A stretch of DNA of 64,000 nucleotides from Carallia brachiata. Lineage: Eukaryota > Streptophyta > Magnoliopsida > Malpighiales > Rhizophoraceae. Below, one piece after another: positions 1 through 11,382 of the stretch. Each line of letters starts with the position of its first letter. The first letter of the stretch is position 1. A model generated the notes under the pieces. The model did no database searches, was not told the origin of the DNA, and saw only the letters and a list, made by a program, of their open reading frames with translations. The translations under genes were made by a program, and so were the position numbers. The stretch is from NCBI GenBank assembly GCA_021464245.1, contig JADCRB010000034.1, forward strand, positions 1,445,665 through 1,509,664. The letters run 5' to 3'.

Positions 1-3000
1 AAACCATTCCCCTCAATAGAACAAGCCTATGCTATTGTACGACGGGAAGATCTTAGGCAAGCAGTGATGCTCACCAAAGGAGACGGAGATTCAACTCCTG
101 GAGGGGTGATGGTATTAAAAAGCAAGTCAAAGCAGGCAACGGTGGAGCTATCAGGAGAAGGGAGGCCAGGTGCCTATAAGGCAAAGTTGCAAGGTGTTGA
201 AGGAGGGTGTACCCACTGTGGAAATAAGAAACACACGAGGGAGACATGCTTTAAGCTCCATGGATATCCAGAGTGGTGGCACGAGTTGAAGTCTAAGAAG
301 AAACAGGAGAGCACTGGTAGGGATCACTCAAGCCGAGCAGCATTAATGGACGCCGGAGGACCTTCACAACTATCTCTGGTTCATCACGATGGAAAAAAAG
401 AGGCAATTGAGTCTTATGGAGCAGCATTTGTTCTGACCTCCAATGAAGCAGAAGTGACAAAAGAATTAGGTAAACATCAGTGGATCATAGATTCGGGGGC
501 TACTGAACATATGACATTTGATGGTTATGATTTCCTTCGGCTAACCCACCCCAAGAGAGCTCATGTCGCTAATGCCAATGGTGTAAAATACCCCGTTACA
601 GGGGCTGGTGAAGTGCAACTGTCAAAGACATTATCACTCTCCAACACACTTTTAGTCCCTTCTCTGGCAAATAAATTATTATCGATTGGGCAGATAACAG
701 AGGAATTAAATTGTTGCGTACTGATGTATCCCAATTTTTGTGTGTTTCAGGATATTCTCACCAAGGAGATTATTGGTCATGGTACTAAACGGGAAGGGCT
801 GTACTATGTTGACGAGATTACTCCGGGGCAAGCGTGTTTGGCAAGTCAGGCAGACAGTCGAGAGAAGCAAATCTGGATATGGCACCGTCGGCTAGGACAC
901 CCCTCATTTGGGTATATGAAAGCTTTATTTCCGAGTTTATTTTTTGGTCTTCAGGAGTTGCAGTTTAAGTGTGAAGCCTGTTTACTGGCTAAGAGTCATC
1001 GGGTTTCGTTCCCTCTAAGTACTACCCGTTGTCGAACACCCTTTACTTTAATTCATTCAGATGTCTGGGGTCCGGCGCCAGTAGAAGTACAGTCCGGAAT
1101 TAGATGGTTTGTGACATTCGTGGATGATTGTACACGTATGACTTGGCTTTACACTATTAAAAATAAAAGTGAGGTATTTGGTGTTTTTTGCTCCTTTCAT
1201 GAAATGGTCAAGACACAATTTTCTGGAAAAATCCAAATTCTAAGATCCGACAATGGTGGAGAATATAAAAATATGGAATTTCAGAAATATTTTGAGATAC
1301 ATGGTTTGATTCATGAAACAACATGTTCTCAAACTCCACAACAAAATGGCATTGCAGAAAGGAAAAATAGGCACATCCTAGAGATAGCGAGGGCCCTGTT
1401 AATTGCTGGAAATGTACCTAAACGTTTCTGGGTTGAAGCAGTAGTTACGGCTATATATGTGATGAACAGGATGCCTTCACGAGTTCTTGACTTTAAGACC
1501 CCGTTGCAGGCCCTCTCAAAATTCATAGTCATACCATCGGTACTCATGTTGCCACCAAGGATATTTGGGTGTGTAGCGTTTGTCCATATTCACAAAAATC
1601 AGCGAACAAAATTGGATCCAAATGCAGTAAGGTGTGTGTTTTTGGGATATGGAGGACATCAGAAAGGATATAGGTGCTTTGATCCTAGCACTAAAAAATG
1701 GTATGTATCTATGGATGTAACATTTGTGGAAGAAGAAAATTTTTTTAGAACTCCACCCACATCCAGGGAGGGTAATGTTGAAGAGAACAATCGGGTAACA
1801 TGGCCGGGATTTGGTGGAGTCATTTTTGAAGGAGAACCCAATGAAGCTGGAAAAGAAAATCATGCTTTATCCCCCACAAGAAGAAAACGTGAGGGAAGAA
1901 CTTGAAGGGTGTATTGAGGAAGCAAATGTTGAAGAGCCAGAACAGCCCTTACCCGAACAGACTTTGGACCATGACCAATCTCCAGAGAGTATCCAAGAGG
2001 TAACAAACTCTAATCCTACGTCTGAAAATTCTGATGATGTTTCTAGTGGATATAATCTGCCTTTCAGATCAACACGTGGAGTACCTCCAAATCGATATTC
2101 CCCTGAGGTGGAGAACCGAAAGGCAAGATACCCAATTGCTAATTTTGTGAGCACCAAAAATATACAGGGTCCGCTGGTAGCATTTGCCAACAAACTGACC
2201 ACAGAATATATTCCATCCTCAGTGGAAGAGGCATTAAAAAATCCAAGATGGGCACAAGCAATGCAAGAAGAGATGGAAGCACTACAACGGAATCAAACAT
2301 GGGATGTTGTGACTCTGCCCGAAGGGAAAAAACCTGTTGGGTGTAAATGGGTTTTTTCAGTTAAATATAAAGCTGATGGCTCAGTAGAAAGGTACAAGGC
2401 TCGACTAGTTGCAAAGGGGTACACACAGACATATGGGGTTGATTATCAAGAGACTTTCTCTCCGGTGGCAAAGCTAAATACCATTCGGGTCCTGTTGTCA
2501 CTTGCGGTAAATTTGGACTGGCCACTACATCAGTTTGATGTAAAAAATGCATTCCTTCATGGAAGCTTGACCGAAGAAGTCTACATGGATCTCCCACCGG
2601 GTTTGAGTAGCAAAAAGGAAGGACGGGCAGTGTGTAGATTGAAGAAGGCTCTGTACGGCCTCAAACAGTCTCCTCGAGCATGGTTCGGAAGGTTCAGTGA
2701 AGCAATGAAAGGATATGGTTATCACCAAAGCAATGCTGATCACACATTATTTTTGAAGCATCAACGAGGCTTGGTGACGGTGCTTGTTATTTATGTAGAT
2801 GACATGATCATTACTGGAAATGATATACAAGAGATTAATGAGCTTGAAGGAAGACTTGGGACAGAGTTTGAAATGAAGAATCTTGGGAGATTGAAATATT
2901 TTTTGGGCATAGAGGTAGCACGATCAAAGCAAGGTATATTCTTATCACAGAGGAAATATGTGCTTGATTTATTAGCTGAGACCGGATTGTTAGACTGTAA

Positions 3001-3809
3001 ACCAGTAGACACGCCTATGGCACAGAACCAGGAACTTGGCAGCGGGTCCACTTCGGTGCCGGTGGACAAGGAAAAATACCAGAGATTAGTGGGCAAATTG
3101 ATTTATTTGTCCCACACCAGACCAGACATCGCATACTCAGTAAGCGTAGTGAGTCAATTCATGCAAAATCCAGACACAAGGCACATGAATGCAATATATA
3201 GAATTCTAAGATACTTGAAGTCAGCTCCAGGAAAAGGCTTTTTTTTTTAAGAAGCACGGGCACTTAAGTATCGAAGGATATACAGATGCAGACTGGGCTG
3301 GAGATGTTAGTGACAGGCGATCAACTTCGGGGTATTTCACATTTGTTGGTGGCAATCTGGTCACTTGGCGAAGTAAAAAACAAAAGGTTGTAGCCTTATC
3401 AAGCGCAGAAGCTGAGTTCAGAAGTTTGGCAAAAGGCTTATGTGAGTTATTATGGCTAAAACGCTTAATTGAAGAGATTGGGTACAAACAGGAGTCAGCT
3501 ATAAAACTTAATTGTGACAGTAAATCTGCAATCGAAATTGCCCAAAATCCGGTTCAACATGACAGGACTAAGCATGTGGAGATAGATCGACATTTTATCA
3601 AAGAGAAATTAGAGAAAAGAATCATCCAATTCCGATTTGTAAAATCTGAAGATCAACTAGCAGATATCCTGACAAAGGCCGTTACAGGCAGAAGTTTTCT
3701 GCTCACTTGGCAAGCTGGGCGTTGGAGATCTGTACGCACCAGCTTGAGGGAGGGTGTTGGCGTGAGCTGCACACAAAGTTATTTGTCAAGATTATTTCTT
3801 AGATTGTAG
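1..3809 (+). pseudogene. copia gag-pol polyprotein, frame-broken and 5'-partial
   Basis: Three consecutive frames carry the polyprotein: 1-1905 (open at the window edge), about 1811-3250, and about 3251-3809. The first holds a CCHC knuckle (C-x2-C-x4-H-x4-C, near 208-250), the protease DSGA motif (about 490-500), the integrase HHCC zinc region (about 880-1000) and the D-D-E core (SDVWG, SDNGG, and NGIAERKN near 1350). The second holds the reverse transcriptase with YVDD near 2795. The third holds RNase H and ends LTKAV before running into the LTR. The first break lies between about 1811 and 1905. The second is at a T10 run at 3240-3249 and could be a homopolymer error. Confidence 0.93.
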
Positions 3810-3965
3810 TCTTCTACTAAAACAGCAATTACGTGATTCTAGGGGCTATTATTTGGGTACCTTATTTTATTTTCCTTATTCTAGGAGAACTGATGTACAT
3901 ATAGAAGGGAAGCTTTGCAGTGTAAACATTATGGAATAAAAATCATACTTCTTCTTTTCATCACA
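3755..3965 (+). repeat. 3' LTR of the copia element (about 211 bp)
   Basis: It begins TGTTGG directly after a purine-rich tract (GAGGGAGGG) and ends CATCACA, giving the usual TG...CA boundaries. A TATA-like CATATAG near 3897 and an AATAAA polyadenylation-type signal near 3934 lie inside. The right boundary is independently set because from 3966 on the sequence aligns with a P450 intron. The length is at the short end of copia LTRs. Confidence 0.85.
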
Positions 3966-4722
3966 GTATTTTTAGACTTAGCTTGAAATCTAGCCTTGTG
4001 AAATGAACTATTTTTTTAGTGATTGCACCATAGCCGACATATGCTAACTAGAATGAATGCTGACTATTTGCTATGCATAGCTCATGTCAAGTTCAATTGA
4101 TTCAGGAGATTATTTTTGCTGCGAGCGACACAACATCATCAACTATGGCATGGGCAATGTCAGAGCTGGTTAGAAACCCAGAAGCTATGAAGAAGGCACA
4201 GGCTGAGGTGCGACAAGCTTTCAAAGAAAAAACAATAATAGGAGAGTTAGAAATTCAAGATCTACATTACTAAAATCGGTTATTAAAGAAACTTTGCGTT
4301 TACATCCTGCTGTTGCCATAACACACCGAAAACCAAGAGAACAATGTGAGATTTGTGGGTATCAAATTCCAATAACAACAACAGTTTATATCAACATATG
4401 GGCATTAGGTAGAGATCCAAATATTTGGACAGAACCTGAATCCTTTAAACCAGAGAGGTTTAACGGCTCTCCAGTTGACTATAAAGGGGCAAACTTTGAT
4501 ATGATACCATTTGGAGGAGGTAGAAGGATTTGTGCAGGGATATCATTTGCCACCCCGAGTATTGAACTCGCACTTGCTCACATGCTTTACTACTTTGATT
4601 GGAAACTTCCCAATGGAACTAGTCCTGAAGACCTCGACATGAGTGAACTTTTCGGATTGTCTGTTAGAAGGAAGCACGATTTGTGCTTGATTGCCACTAC
4701 TCGGATTCCATTTAGCAACTGA
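3966..4722 (+). pseudogene. CYP71-type cytochrome P450 relic, intron tail plus exon 2
   Basis: From 3966 the sequence matches the intron of the P450 at 8042-9720. Exon 2 follows the CAG at 4103-4105 and runs 4106-4722 (617 bp, one less than the 618 bp of the intact paralogue). It encodes the I-helix (FAASDTTSS), the ExxR helix (KETLRLHP), a PERF motif and a canonical haem loop PFGGGRRICAG. After LHY near 4272 one T is missing relative to the paralogue, which creates a TAA and shifts the frame; coding resumes in another frame to 4722. Exon 1 is not in the window: it would lie left of the copia insertion. Non-functional as assembled. Confidence 0.9.
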
Positions 4723-5250
4723 CGTATTATGAATAATAATCTATGCAAGTATTTTAAACAATCTCAGATAAATCTCAAAAACCAGTGTCTTCTATCGGTT
4801 ATAACAATAAAGTTGTAATAAAATGGATGTTATGATCTACAAATAAGTTTAAGATGGATGTAGCTTACTTCTCTTTCGTCCATATACATAACATGGTAAA
4901 TTGGAAATAAAGTTTGGAAAAGTCGTTCAATGACCCAATTTACATGTTATGCTCCAAGCACCGAAACCGATTACTTATTCAACTGAAAACCAACAATGCA
5001 CAAGTACTGGCTAATTAAGAACTACGAAAGAAGGCTTATTTTCCTCTTAGGAAGATTCGATGAAAAGAAAGAAAGATGAAGTTGGCTAATTGCTTTCTGG
5101 ATGTCTGGAGTTTATATATAAATCATTTCCAGATTATTAATCATGGAAAAAGAACTGATCTTTCTTTGAATGTGATTATTGTGTCAAATAAATTTGATTG
5201 AGTCCAATGTGTGTGGGCAAGGTAAGATGTGTATAAAGGTTGATAAGATT
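4723..5250 (+). repeat. Duplicated 3' flank of the P450 unit (pairs with 9721-10250)
   Basis: This gene-free flank aligns collinearly with 9721-10250. Shared blocks include GACCCAATTTACAT, TTACTTATTC and AAATCATTTCCA, in the same order and similar spacing. It shows that exon 2 and its downstream DNA were duplicated together as one segment. No coding sequence is visible. Confidence 0.8.
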
Positions 5251-5362
5251 TTTTCTTTTACCACCGGTGTAGTTGAAATGATAAAAAAGACTCGTCCCTG
5301 TGTGAAAGATTGCAGCTCTGAGTCCCTGTCAAGTCAAGTTTTGGGACTAAACATGCGCTGAC

Positions 5363-5655
5363 CCACAAATTGCCTCCAGGCCCCCCAAGCTCCCTCTTAT
5401 TGGGAACTTGCACCAAATTGATTCACTACCACATCATTCCTTCACAAACCTTGCCAGGAAATATGGATCTGTCAGGCACCCCCAACTTGGTGAACTATCT
5501 GCTGTGGTTGTTTGGTCACCAGAAGCAATCAAAGAAGTGCTCAAAATCAACAACCTGAGCTTTGCGCAAGGGCCTCGTGCTCCCTTTGTCCAAATATTAA
5601 AATTTGGTAATTGTGGCCTAATCTTTGCCCCGTTTGCAGATTACTGGATGCAGTA
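5363..5655 (+). pseudogene. CYP71-type P450 exon 1 scrap
   Basis: This matches 8150-8437 of the paralogue, from the proline-rich hinge (LPPGPP) through LSFAQ to FAPFADYW in the C-helix region. The membrane anchor and start codon are absent. A C is missing in the run near 5382, putting the hinge and the rest in different frames, and a TAG follows at 5654. Homology starts abruptly near 5363 and stops at about 5655, so both ends are truncated. It lies downstream of an exon 2 relic, so the array order is scrambled relative to a P450 gene. Confidence 0.88.
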
Positions 5656-7296
5656 GACTAAGAACAGTTATTGTTAGTTAAGTCTGATCCTGAGACTGGC
5701 CCTATAGTGGGGAAATCCAATTAGTAGGTTGGCCAAATGCATTTGATGATTTAGCGACCACGTGGTGTCTAGTCAAATTTCCCTACGCTCTAAGAGTAAT
5801 TTCCCGCGCAAGTTTGACAAAAAAATTCATGGGCAGGCAGACTCCAGGTGTCTACATCAAAATTTCCCACTTCTATTTGGCTTTCGCGTGAAACAAATCT
5901 GTTAGAACCTTGAAACTAACAATACTCAAAAGTCATCTGCCTAGAAAAATCAACAAAATGGAACTGTTAGTAACAGCTAGTTCCACTCAGGCTAGCCGTT
6001 TGGTACGAAGGGCCTGTAGAGGTTCGCTAAAATTTTAGCTAGCGGATTGGCTAAAATTAGCTAAAATTATGCCATACTCAGCCTTGGGCTTTCAGCTTTT
6101 GTTCGATGACATCATGACAGGATCAAGTAGGAGTAGATAGGCCTACAATGGCCCGCTGTTGGCTTTTACTTTTGTAACGCGCTTGGAGCTCCAATGGAAC
6201 GAGAAAAGAAATTCCTTAAAGACCTAACTAAAATATTTTACGTAAAAATATTAAATTAGTACTTAACGCTTGGATTAGTATCTAATTATAAATATAACGT
6301 TTTTTTTGTAAAATTAATCTCCAATATTTTAGTTTTAGAATAATTTAATACTTTCCTTTTATTTGACTATTTAATTTATAAGGAGTATACTATTTACTCG
6401 TTATATTATTAGACCACCTCCTAGTATGATAAAATATTATTAAAAATATGAAGTTATGATATTTTATTTTATTTTTTTTCATTTTTTTCCAAAAATAGGG
6501 AAATGAAAAAATAAAAAAAAATATTACGCTACCATATTTTTATTGATATAATATTTTACTAAGAGGTGATTTGATGACACAACGAATAGATGATTATTCC
6601 TTAGTAAATTAAACAGGTTAGATAATAGAAAAATATTAAATTATTTTACAGTAAAAATGTTAGAGAGCAATTTTATAAAAAGAAAACGTTGTATTTATAA
6701 TTAAATATTAACTCAAACATTAAACACCAATTTAAAATTTTAGCAAACATTTTATGGCCTATGTTCTTAGTTAGACGTTTTAAAATTCAAACTAATTATT
6801 GAATTAGAAAGCTCAGACGTTTAAAGTTCGACAGATTTAATTAGTTTAACTAGAATTGAACAAGCAAAATTGATATTTAATATTAAATATAAAAAAAATA
6901 ATATTTATATACATTAGATAGAGATATCAATGAGTTCAATGTGTGTGTGTGTGTATAATTTGAGAGATTTAATAATCTGTGATTTATAATTTGACTTATG
7001 ATAATGTTAAAAATTAATTGATATATTATATAGAGGTAGATAATTAACAGTAATTTAATAAGTTAAGATACTTTGTAATTTAATTTCCACTGTAGAAAGA
7101 GAAACAACCTTACTTATTAGTATAACACAATTTCTTACTGTTATGTTTTGTTGCTAATGTGTTCATAAGAAAAAGATCACGTAAAAAAACTATTAAGTTA
7201 GTATATTTATTAAAAAATAATGCTTATACAATATTATTTTAGAATAAAAGATTTAGTGAAAGAACTTGAAAAGAAACGAGAAACAAAAAAGTGTCC

Positions 7297-7585
7297 TATG
7301 CTTAACTGTTAAGAAGCAAATTGAAAGAATGGAGAGGGAAGGAGGAAGACACAAAAGCCTGAACTTTGGAAAGAGAAACTTTTAAAGTTCGAAATTCAAA
7401 CTTTTAAAGTTCAACATTCAAACTTAAAAATCAAACCCAAAATTATTTTGGTGAAAGTCATAATATTTATGTTGAACCAATCAAAAGTCAATCACTCGGC
7501 TGAGGTGTATTGGAACGCAAATGATTACTCAAATATATTGTTGTAATAAAATTAGCAATCACAAACCAGCTAACAGTTAAGCATA
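7297..7585. mobile_element. Candidate small MITE bounded by 15-bp inverted repeats
   Basis: The ends are perfect inverted copies (TATGCTTAACTGTTA and its complement) about 290 bp apart. If the outer TA is the target duplication, the terminal repeats are 13 bp and the structure resembles a TA-targeting (Tc1/mariner-type) MITE. The internal sequence is AT-rich and non-coding. No second copy was seen, so this may be chance. Confidence 0.3.
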
Positions 7586-7990
7586 TGATTACAACCCCAA
7601 GGACAACGATTACAACCCCAAGGACTTAGGTTCGACATTAGCAAGAAGCAAAAAATTTTCCACCCTTATCTGAAGAGAGTCACTTTATTCAAGAAAATCG
7701 GATCAAATCATAAAATTTAGAACGGTTCATTGATTTCACTGGTCTAAACAGCCAGTCCATTAGATTTTTTGTAAGAATATAAAGAGATGGTAATCTTTTT
7801 TTTCTTCCCAATTTTTTGCAGAAATTGCTAATTTAAGCCCCCATCTGACTTTGAAAAACAATTGCTTGATCTTTCTTAGCCCAATTTGGTCCAAGCAAGA
7901 TTGTTCTTAATGCAATTCTAATAAGGCAAGTGGTAACAAATCCGAACTGCTACATACTGTAAACTATCAAATGCACTAACCAATTTCACG

Positions 7991-7998
7991 TTATAAGG
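7991..7998 (+). promoter_or_regulatory. Candidate TATA element of the P450 gene
   Basis: TTATAAGG lies 44-51 bases upstream of the ATG at 8042, allowing a short leader. It is the only TATA-like match in the proximal region. Support is positional only. Confidence 0.3.
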
Positions 7999-8041
7999 AC
8001 GAAAGAGCGAACAATATAGTACCCTGCAATTTTCGTAAGCC

Positions 8042-9720
8042 ATGAATTTCCCAATACTCCAATTTATCTCCTCCCCTTTCCTCCATACTTTTGTTATGCT
8101 CTTCTCATTGTTGCTTGTAAGGTTTTGGCGACAATCCAAGTCTTCGAACCACAAATTGCCTCCAGGCCCTCCCAAGCTCCCTCTTATAGGGAACTTGCAC
8201 CAAATTGGTCCATTACCGCACTATTCTTTCAGAAACCTTGCAAAGAAATATGGACCTGTCATGCACCTACAACTCGGTGAAGTATCTGCTGTGATTGTTT
8301 CGTCACCGGAAGCGATTATAGAAGTGCTCAAAACAAAAGACCTGAGCTTTGCGCAAAGGCTTGGCGTTCTTGGTATCGAAATACTGGAATATGGCAATTA
8401 TGGCCTAATATTTGCCCCATATGGAGATTACTGGAGGCAGCTTAGAAAAATTTGTACCCTGGAACTCCTAAATGCAAAGCGCGTCCAGTCATTTGGATCA
8501 ATACGAGAAGATGAAGTGAGGAATCTAACACGGTTCATTTCTTCTCAGGAAGGTACTCCTGTCAATCAAAGCAAGCATTTTTCTGCCATGGCAAATAATG
8601 TGGCATCGCGCGCAGCATTGGGTGAGAAATGCAAAGATGGAGACGAATTCATGTCATTACTAAGCAGAGCAATAGTACTTGGTGGGCGGTATAACTTGCC
8701 TGATTTATACCCTTCCATTCGATCTCTTCGATACATAACTGGGATGCAACCGGAATTGGTGAGGATACGACATAAGCTTGGGAAGATTTTTGACAATATG
8801 ATCGACAAGCAGAAAACAAAGAAAATCTGCACTCTACAATGATCAATCAAATCACAACAGTTTATTTGATGTGCTTCTAGACCTTCAGGATTCTGATCGG
8901 CCTGAGGTGCATCTCACAATCGACCAGGTCAAAATATTAATCATGGTACGACTTTAAAGCAAATGCATTACTTTAGACTTGACTAATCTAGCTTATCAAA
9001 TGAATTGTTTCCTTTGTGATAGCACTATTTCTCAGATGTACTAACTGGAATGAATGCTGGCTAATTGTCAACTATAGCTCATTTCAAGGTCAATTGTTTC
9101 AGGAGATTATCTTTGCTGCCAGCGACACATCATCAACAACCATGGCATGGGCCATGTCGGAGTTGGTTAAGAACCCAGAAGCTATGAAGAAGGCACAGGC
9201 TGAAGTGCGACAAGCTCTCGGAGGAAAAACAAAAATAGAAGAATCAGGAATTCAAGATCTACATTACTTAAAATCAGTTATCAAAGAAACTCTGCGTCTG
9301 CATCCTGCTGTTACCATACTAACCAGAAAACCAGGGGAAAAATGCGAGATTGGTGGGTACCAAATTCCAACGAGTGCAACCGTTGATATCAACATATGGG
9401 GATTAGACAGAGATCCAAACATATGGACAGAAGCTGAATCTTTTAAACCAGAGAGGTTCCAGGACTCTCCAGTTCAGTATAAAGAGGTAAACTTTGATAT
9501 GATACTATTTGGAGTAGGTAGGAGGATTTGTCCTGGGATATCATTTGCTACCCCAAGCATAGAACTTGCACTTGCCTACATGCTTTACTACTTTGACTGG
9601 AAACTTCCCAATGGAACCAGACCTGAAGAGCTTGACATGAGTGAACTTTTTGGATTGGCTGTTAAAAGGAAGCACGATTTGTGCTTGATTGCAACAACTC
9701 GGGTTCCATTTAGCAACTAA
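8042..9720 (+). pseudogene. CYP71-type cytochrome P450, full length but for one base
   Basis: Microsomal haem monooxygenase of the plant CYP71 clan, probably CYP71D-like; the substrate is unknown. Exon 1 (8042-8945) encodes an N-terminal membrane anchor, the LPPGPP hinge and the C-helix WRQLR. The GT-AG intron is 8946-9102. Exon 2 (9103-9720) holds an I-helix AASDTSS, ExxR (KETLR), FKPERF and a haem loop FGVGRRICPG. Removing one A from the AAAA at 8822-8825 would give 506 residues, the usual family length; as written the frame stops at 8842. Two oddities: the loop has Leu where the family has Pro before FGxG, and the I-helix has Ser instead of the usual Gly. It could be a recently disabled gene or an assembly error. 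Confidence 0.85.
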
Positions 9721-10250
9721 GGTATTAAGAAAAATAATCGGTGTGTATTCAACACAATCTCTGATAAAACATAATTATCAGGGTCTTATATCTAGTACGA
9801 CAATAACTTTTTAAAAAATGGATTATATGATCTACCATTAAGTTTAACAAGGATGTGGCTTGCTTCTCATTTTGTCCATATCATGGTAAATTGAAAATAT
9901 TGTCTGGACAAACCATTCAGTGACCCAATTTACATTCTGCTCCAAGCACTGAAACAGATTACTTATTCTACTGAAAACTAACAATACACAATTACTGGCT
10001 AAAAAAGGACTAAGAAAGACAGCTTCTCTTCCTTTTAGGAAGGTTCAATGAAAAGAAAGAAAACGGAAATTGGCTACATGCCTACTGGAAATATGGAATT
10101 TACGGATAAATCATTTCCAAACTATTAATCATGGTTAGTTGGAGTCTGTGTTTGGGACTGAGGTTTCTTTTATTTGATTATCGTGTAAAATAAATTTGAT
10201 TGAGACAAATGCGTATGGCCAATATAAGATTTAGAGGTTGATTAGATTTT
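9721..10250 (+). repeat. Duplicated 3' flank of the P450 unit (second copy)
   Basis: Counterpart of 4723-5250, diverged by substitutions and small indels. It ends in a T-rich run near 10244-10260, after which the similarity is lost. No coding sequence is visible. Confidence 0.75.
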
Positions 10251-10943
10251 TTTTTTTTTTTGAGATAAATTTGGTGTAAAAAAATAAACAACGGGACCAC
10301 TTGATTGCAGTCTCGGTATGGTCTACATTGGGGTCTATTCTTTTTCTCTTTTATCTACTAAAAAAATAAAACACCGAGAAAAGTCTCAAGTAAGTAGGAT
10401 GAAAACAAAGGTAAAAACATCACAAACTAATTGGAATATCTGACAAAAACAAAGAAAAACACCCGGTTGAGTATAAAGCTGGATTCGGATAAACCCGAAC
10501 ATCGTCTCCAATTCATTCAGGAAAAGAGAAAACATAGGTTCGTCACAATTAAAAGAGAAATGCAATGAGTACGTAAAAATCTGAACTATTAAATTATAAA
10601 AAATATATAAATTTTTAAAAAAAATAAAAATAAATAAACTATTAGATATCATTAGATTAACTGCGTATTTATCTTTGTATATCTACGTAGTAAACTTCGA
10701 TAGATAGATAGACAGGTCTTTCAAGAACCCCTCACCTACCCCCAACGCTCCCCCAAGAAAACCAAAAAATTAAAAAACAAAAAAGGATTTACAGCAATGT
10801 CTCATCATCCAAAGAAACAACGGCCGATGAAAGAAACTAATTCTCCGCAGAAATTTGGTTACAAGCCAAAGTATAAGTATATGTATAATGTCCAGAGATA
10901 AAGAGCAGAGACAAATAGAGCGATCGTGAGTCGGTGCACGGAC
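10251..10943. other. Gene-free interval
   Basis: AT-rich, with short A and T runs and a TAGA microsatellite near 10699-10711. No recognisable exon was found on either strand. It would be the intron downstream of the ADA2-like first exon on the minus strand, but no ADA2 exon 2 (ZZ finger) was found. Confidence 0.5.
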
Positions 10944-10996
10944 CTCAAATTGGGATCCTCGCCGGTAGTGCGGGACGAAGCGCGCGAACGACCCAT
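10944..10996 (-). pseudogene. Detached ADA2-type first exon
   Basis: The minus-strand ATG at 10996 opens MGRSRASSRTTGEDPNL, the conserved N-terminus of plant ADA2 SAGA-complex adaptors, then AG followed by a GT donor, matching the first-exon length expected (53 bases). Upstream on the minus strand is an AAACCCTAA-type leader. Reading through the donor gives a 45-residue ORF ending at 10859 that happens to contain a hydrophobic stretch; this is probably intron. No exon 2 follows, and the other ADA2 exons lie upstream at 12023-13314, in the wrong order for one gene. Confidence 0.7.
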
Positions 10997-11020
10997 TCTC
11001 CAGCGAGACAAGAACGGAAT

Positions 11021-11232
11021 GCACAAACAAAACCCTAACGATTCTTGAATTTCACAAACTTGTAGTAAAAAAAATAAATAAATAAAAAACAGAGGAAGAA
11101 CAAGAAAAACTGTAAAGAATCTTGAATTTTTTTTTTTTTTCTTTTGGGTCAATAAAGAATCTTGAATTTAAAAGATGATTCTTGACCAAAAAAAGCACAA
11201 ACAAATGCCTAACGATTCTTGAATTTAACAAA
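11021..11232. repeat. 38-bp direct repeat pair in the ADA2-like leader
   Basis: 11021-11058 and 11195-11232 are near-identical (about four mismatches) and both contain CCTAACGATTCTTGAATTT; a shorter piece (AATCTTGAATTT) occurs again near 11118 and 11158. The left copy is the leader just upstream of the ADA2-like ATG, so part of a 5' untranslated region appears locally duplicated. Confidence 0.75.
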
Positions 11233-11382
11233 TGGTAGGACCAGCTTGCTACAGTAGGCCTAATCCAGGGAGGAGATCCAGGCCCACATCAATAAGAGCA
11301 GAAGCACACATCAGCCAGGCTGTGTGGTTCTGTTAGCCGTAGCAAATTGGTCCCTTACCGCACCATGAAAAGGGTGAAGGAA

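Larger units (their letters stand above)
1..3965 (+). mobile_element. Ty1/copia LTR retrotransposon, 3' part (5' end outside window)
   Basis: The internal region runs gag zinc knuckle, protease, integrase, reverse transcriptase, RNase H, which is the copia order, followed by a polypurine tract at about 3744-3754 and a 3' LTR at 3755-3965. The 5' LTR, primer-binding site and start of gag lie left of the window. The sequence right of the LTR continues as a P450 intron matching the intron of the copy at 8946-9102, so the element inserted into an intron. The first bases after the LTR, GTATT, are the expected right target-site copy, but the left copy cannot be seen. The frame is broken twice, so this copy is not autonomous as assembled. 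Confidence 0.95.
5657..8041. other. AT-rich intergenic region between P450 units
   Basis: No gene recognised. It holds a short TG microsatellite near 6943-6953, a 21-bp unit repeated twice in tandem at 7587-7628, and a perfect 15-bp inverted repeat (7297-7311 and 7571-7585) listed separately. The last 50 bases before 8042 would be the promoter of the following P450. Confidence 0.6.

Noticed and set aside
10859..10996. A 45-residue minus-strand small membrane protein ORF
   Set aside because: Its first 17 residues and the following GT match an ADA2 first exon; the hydrophobic tail is best read as intron.
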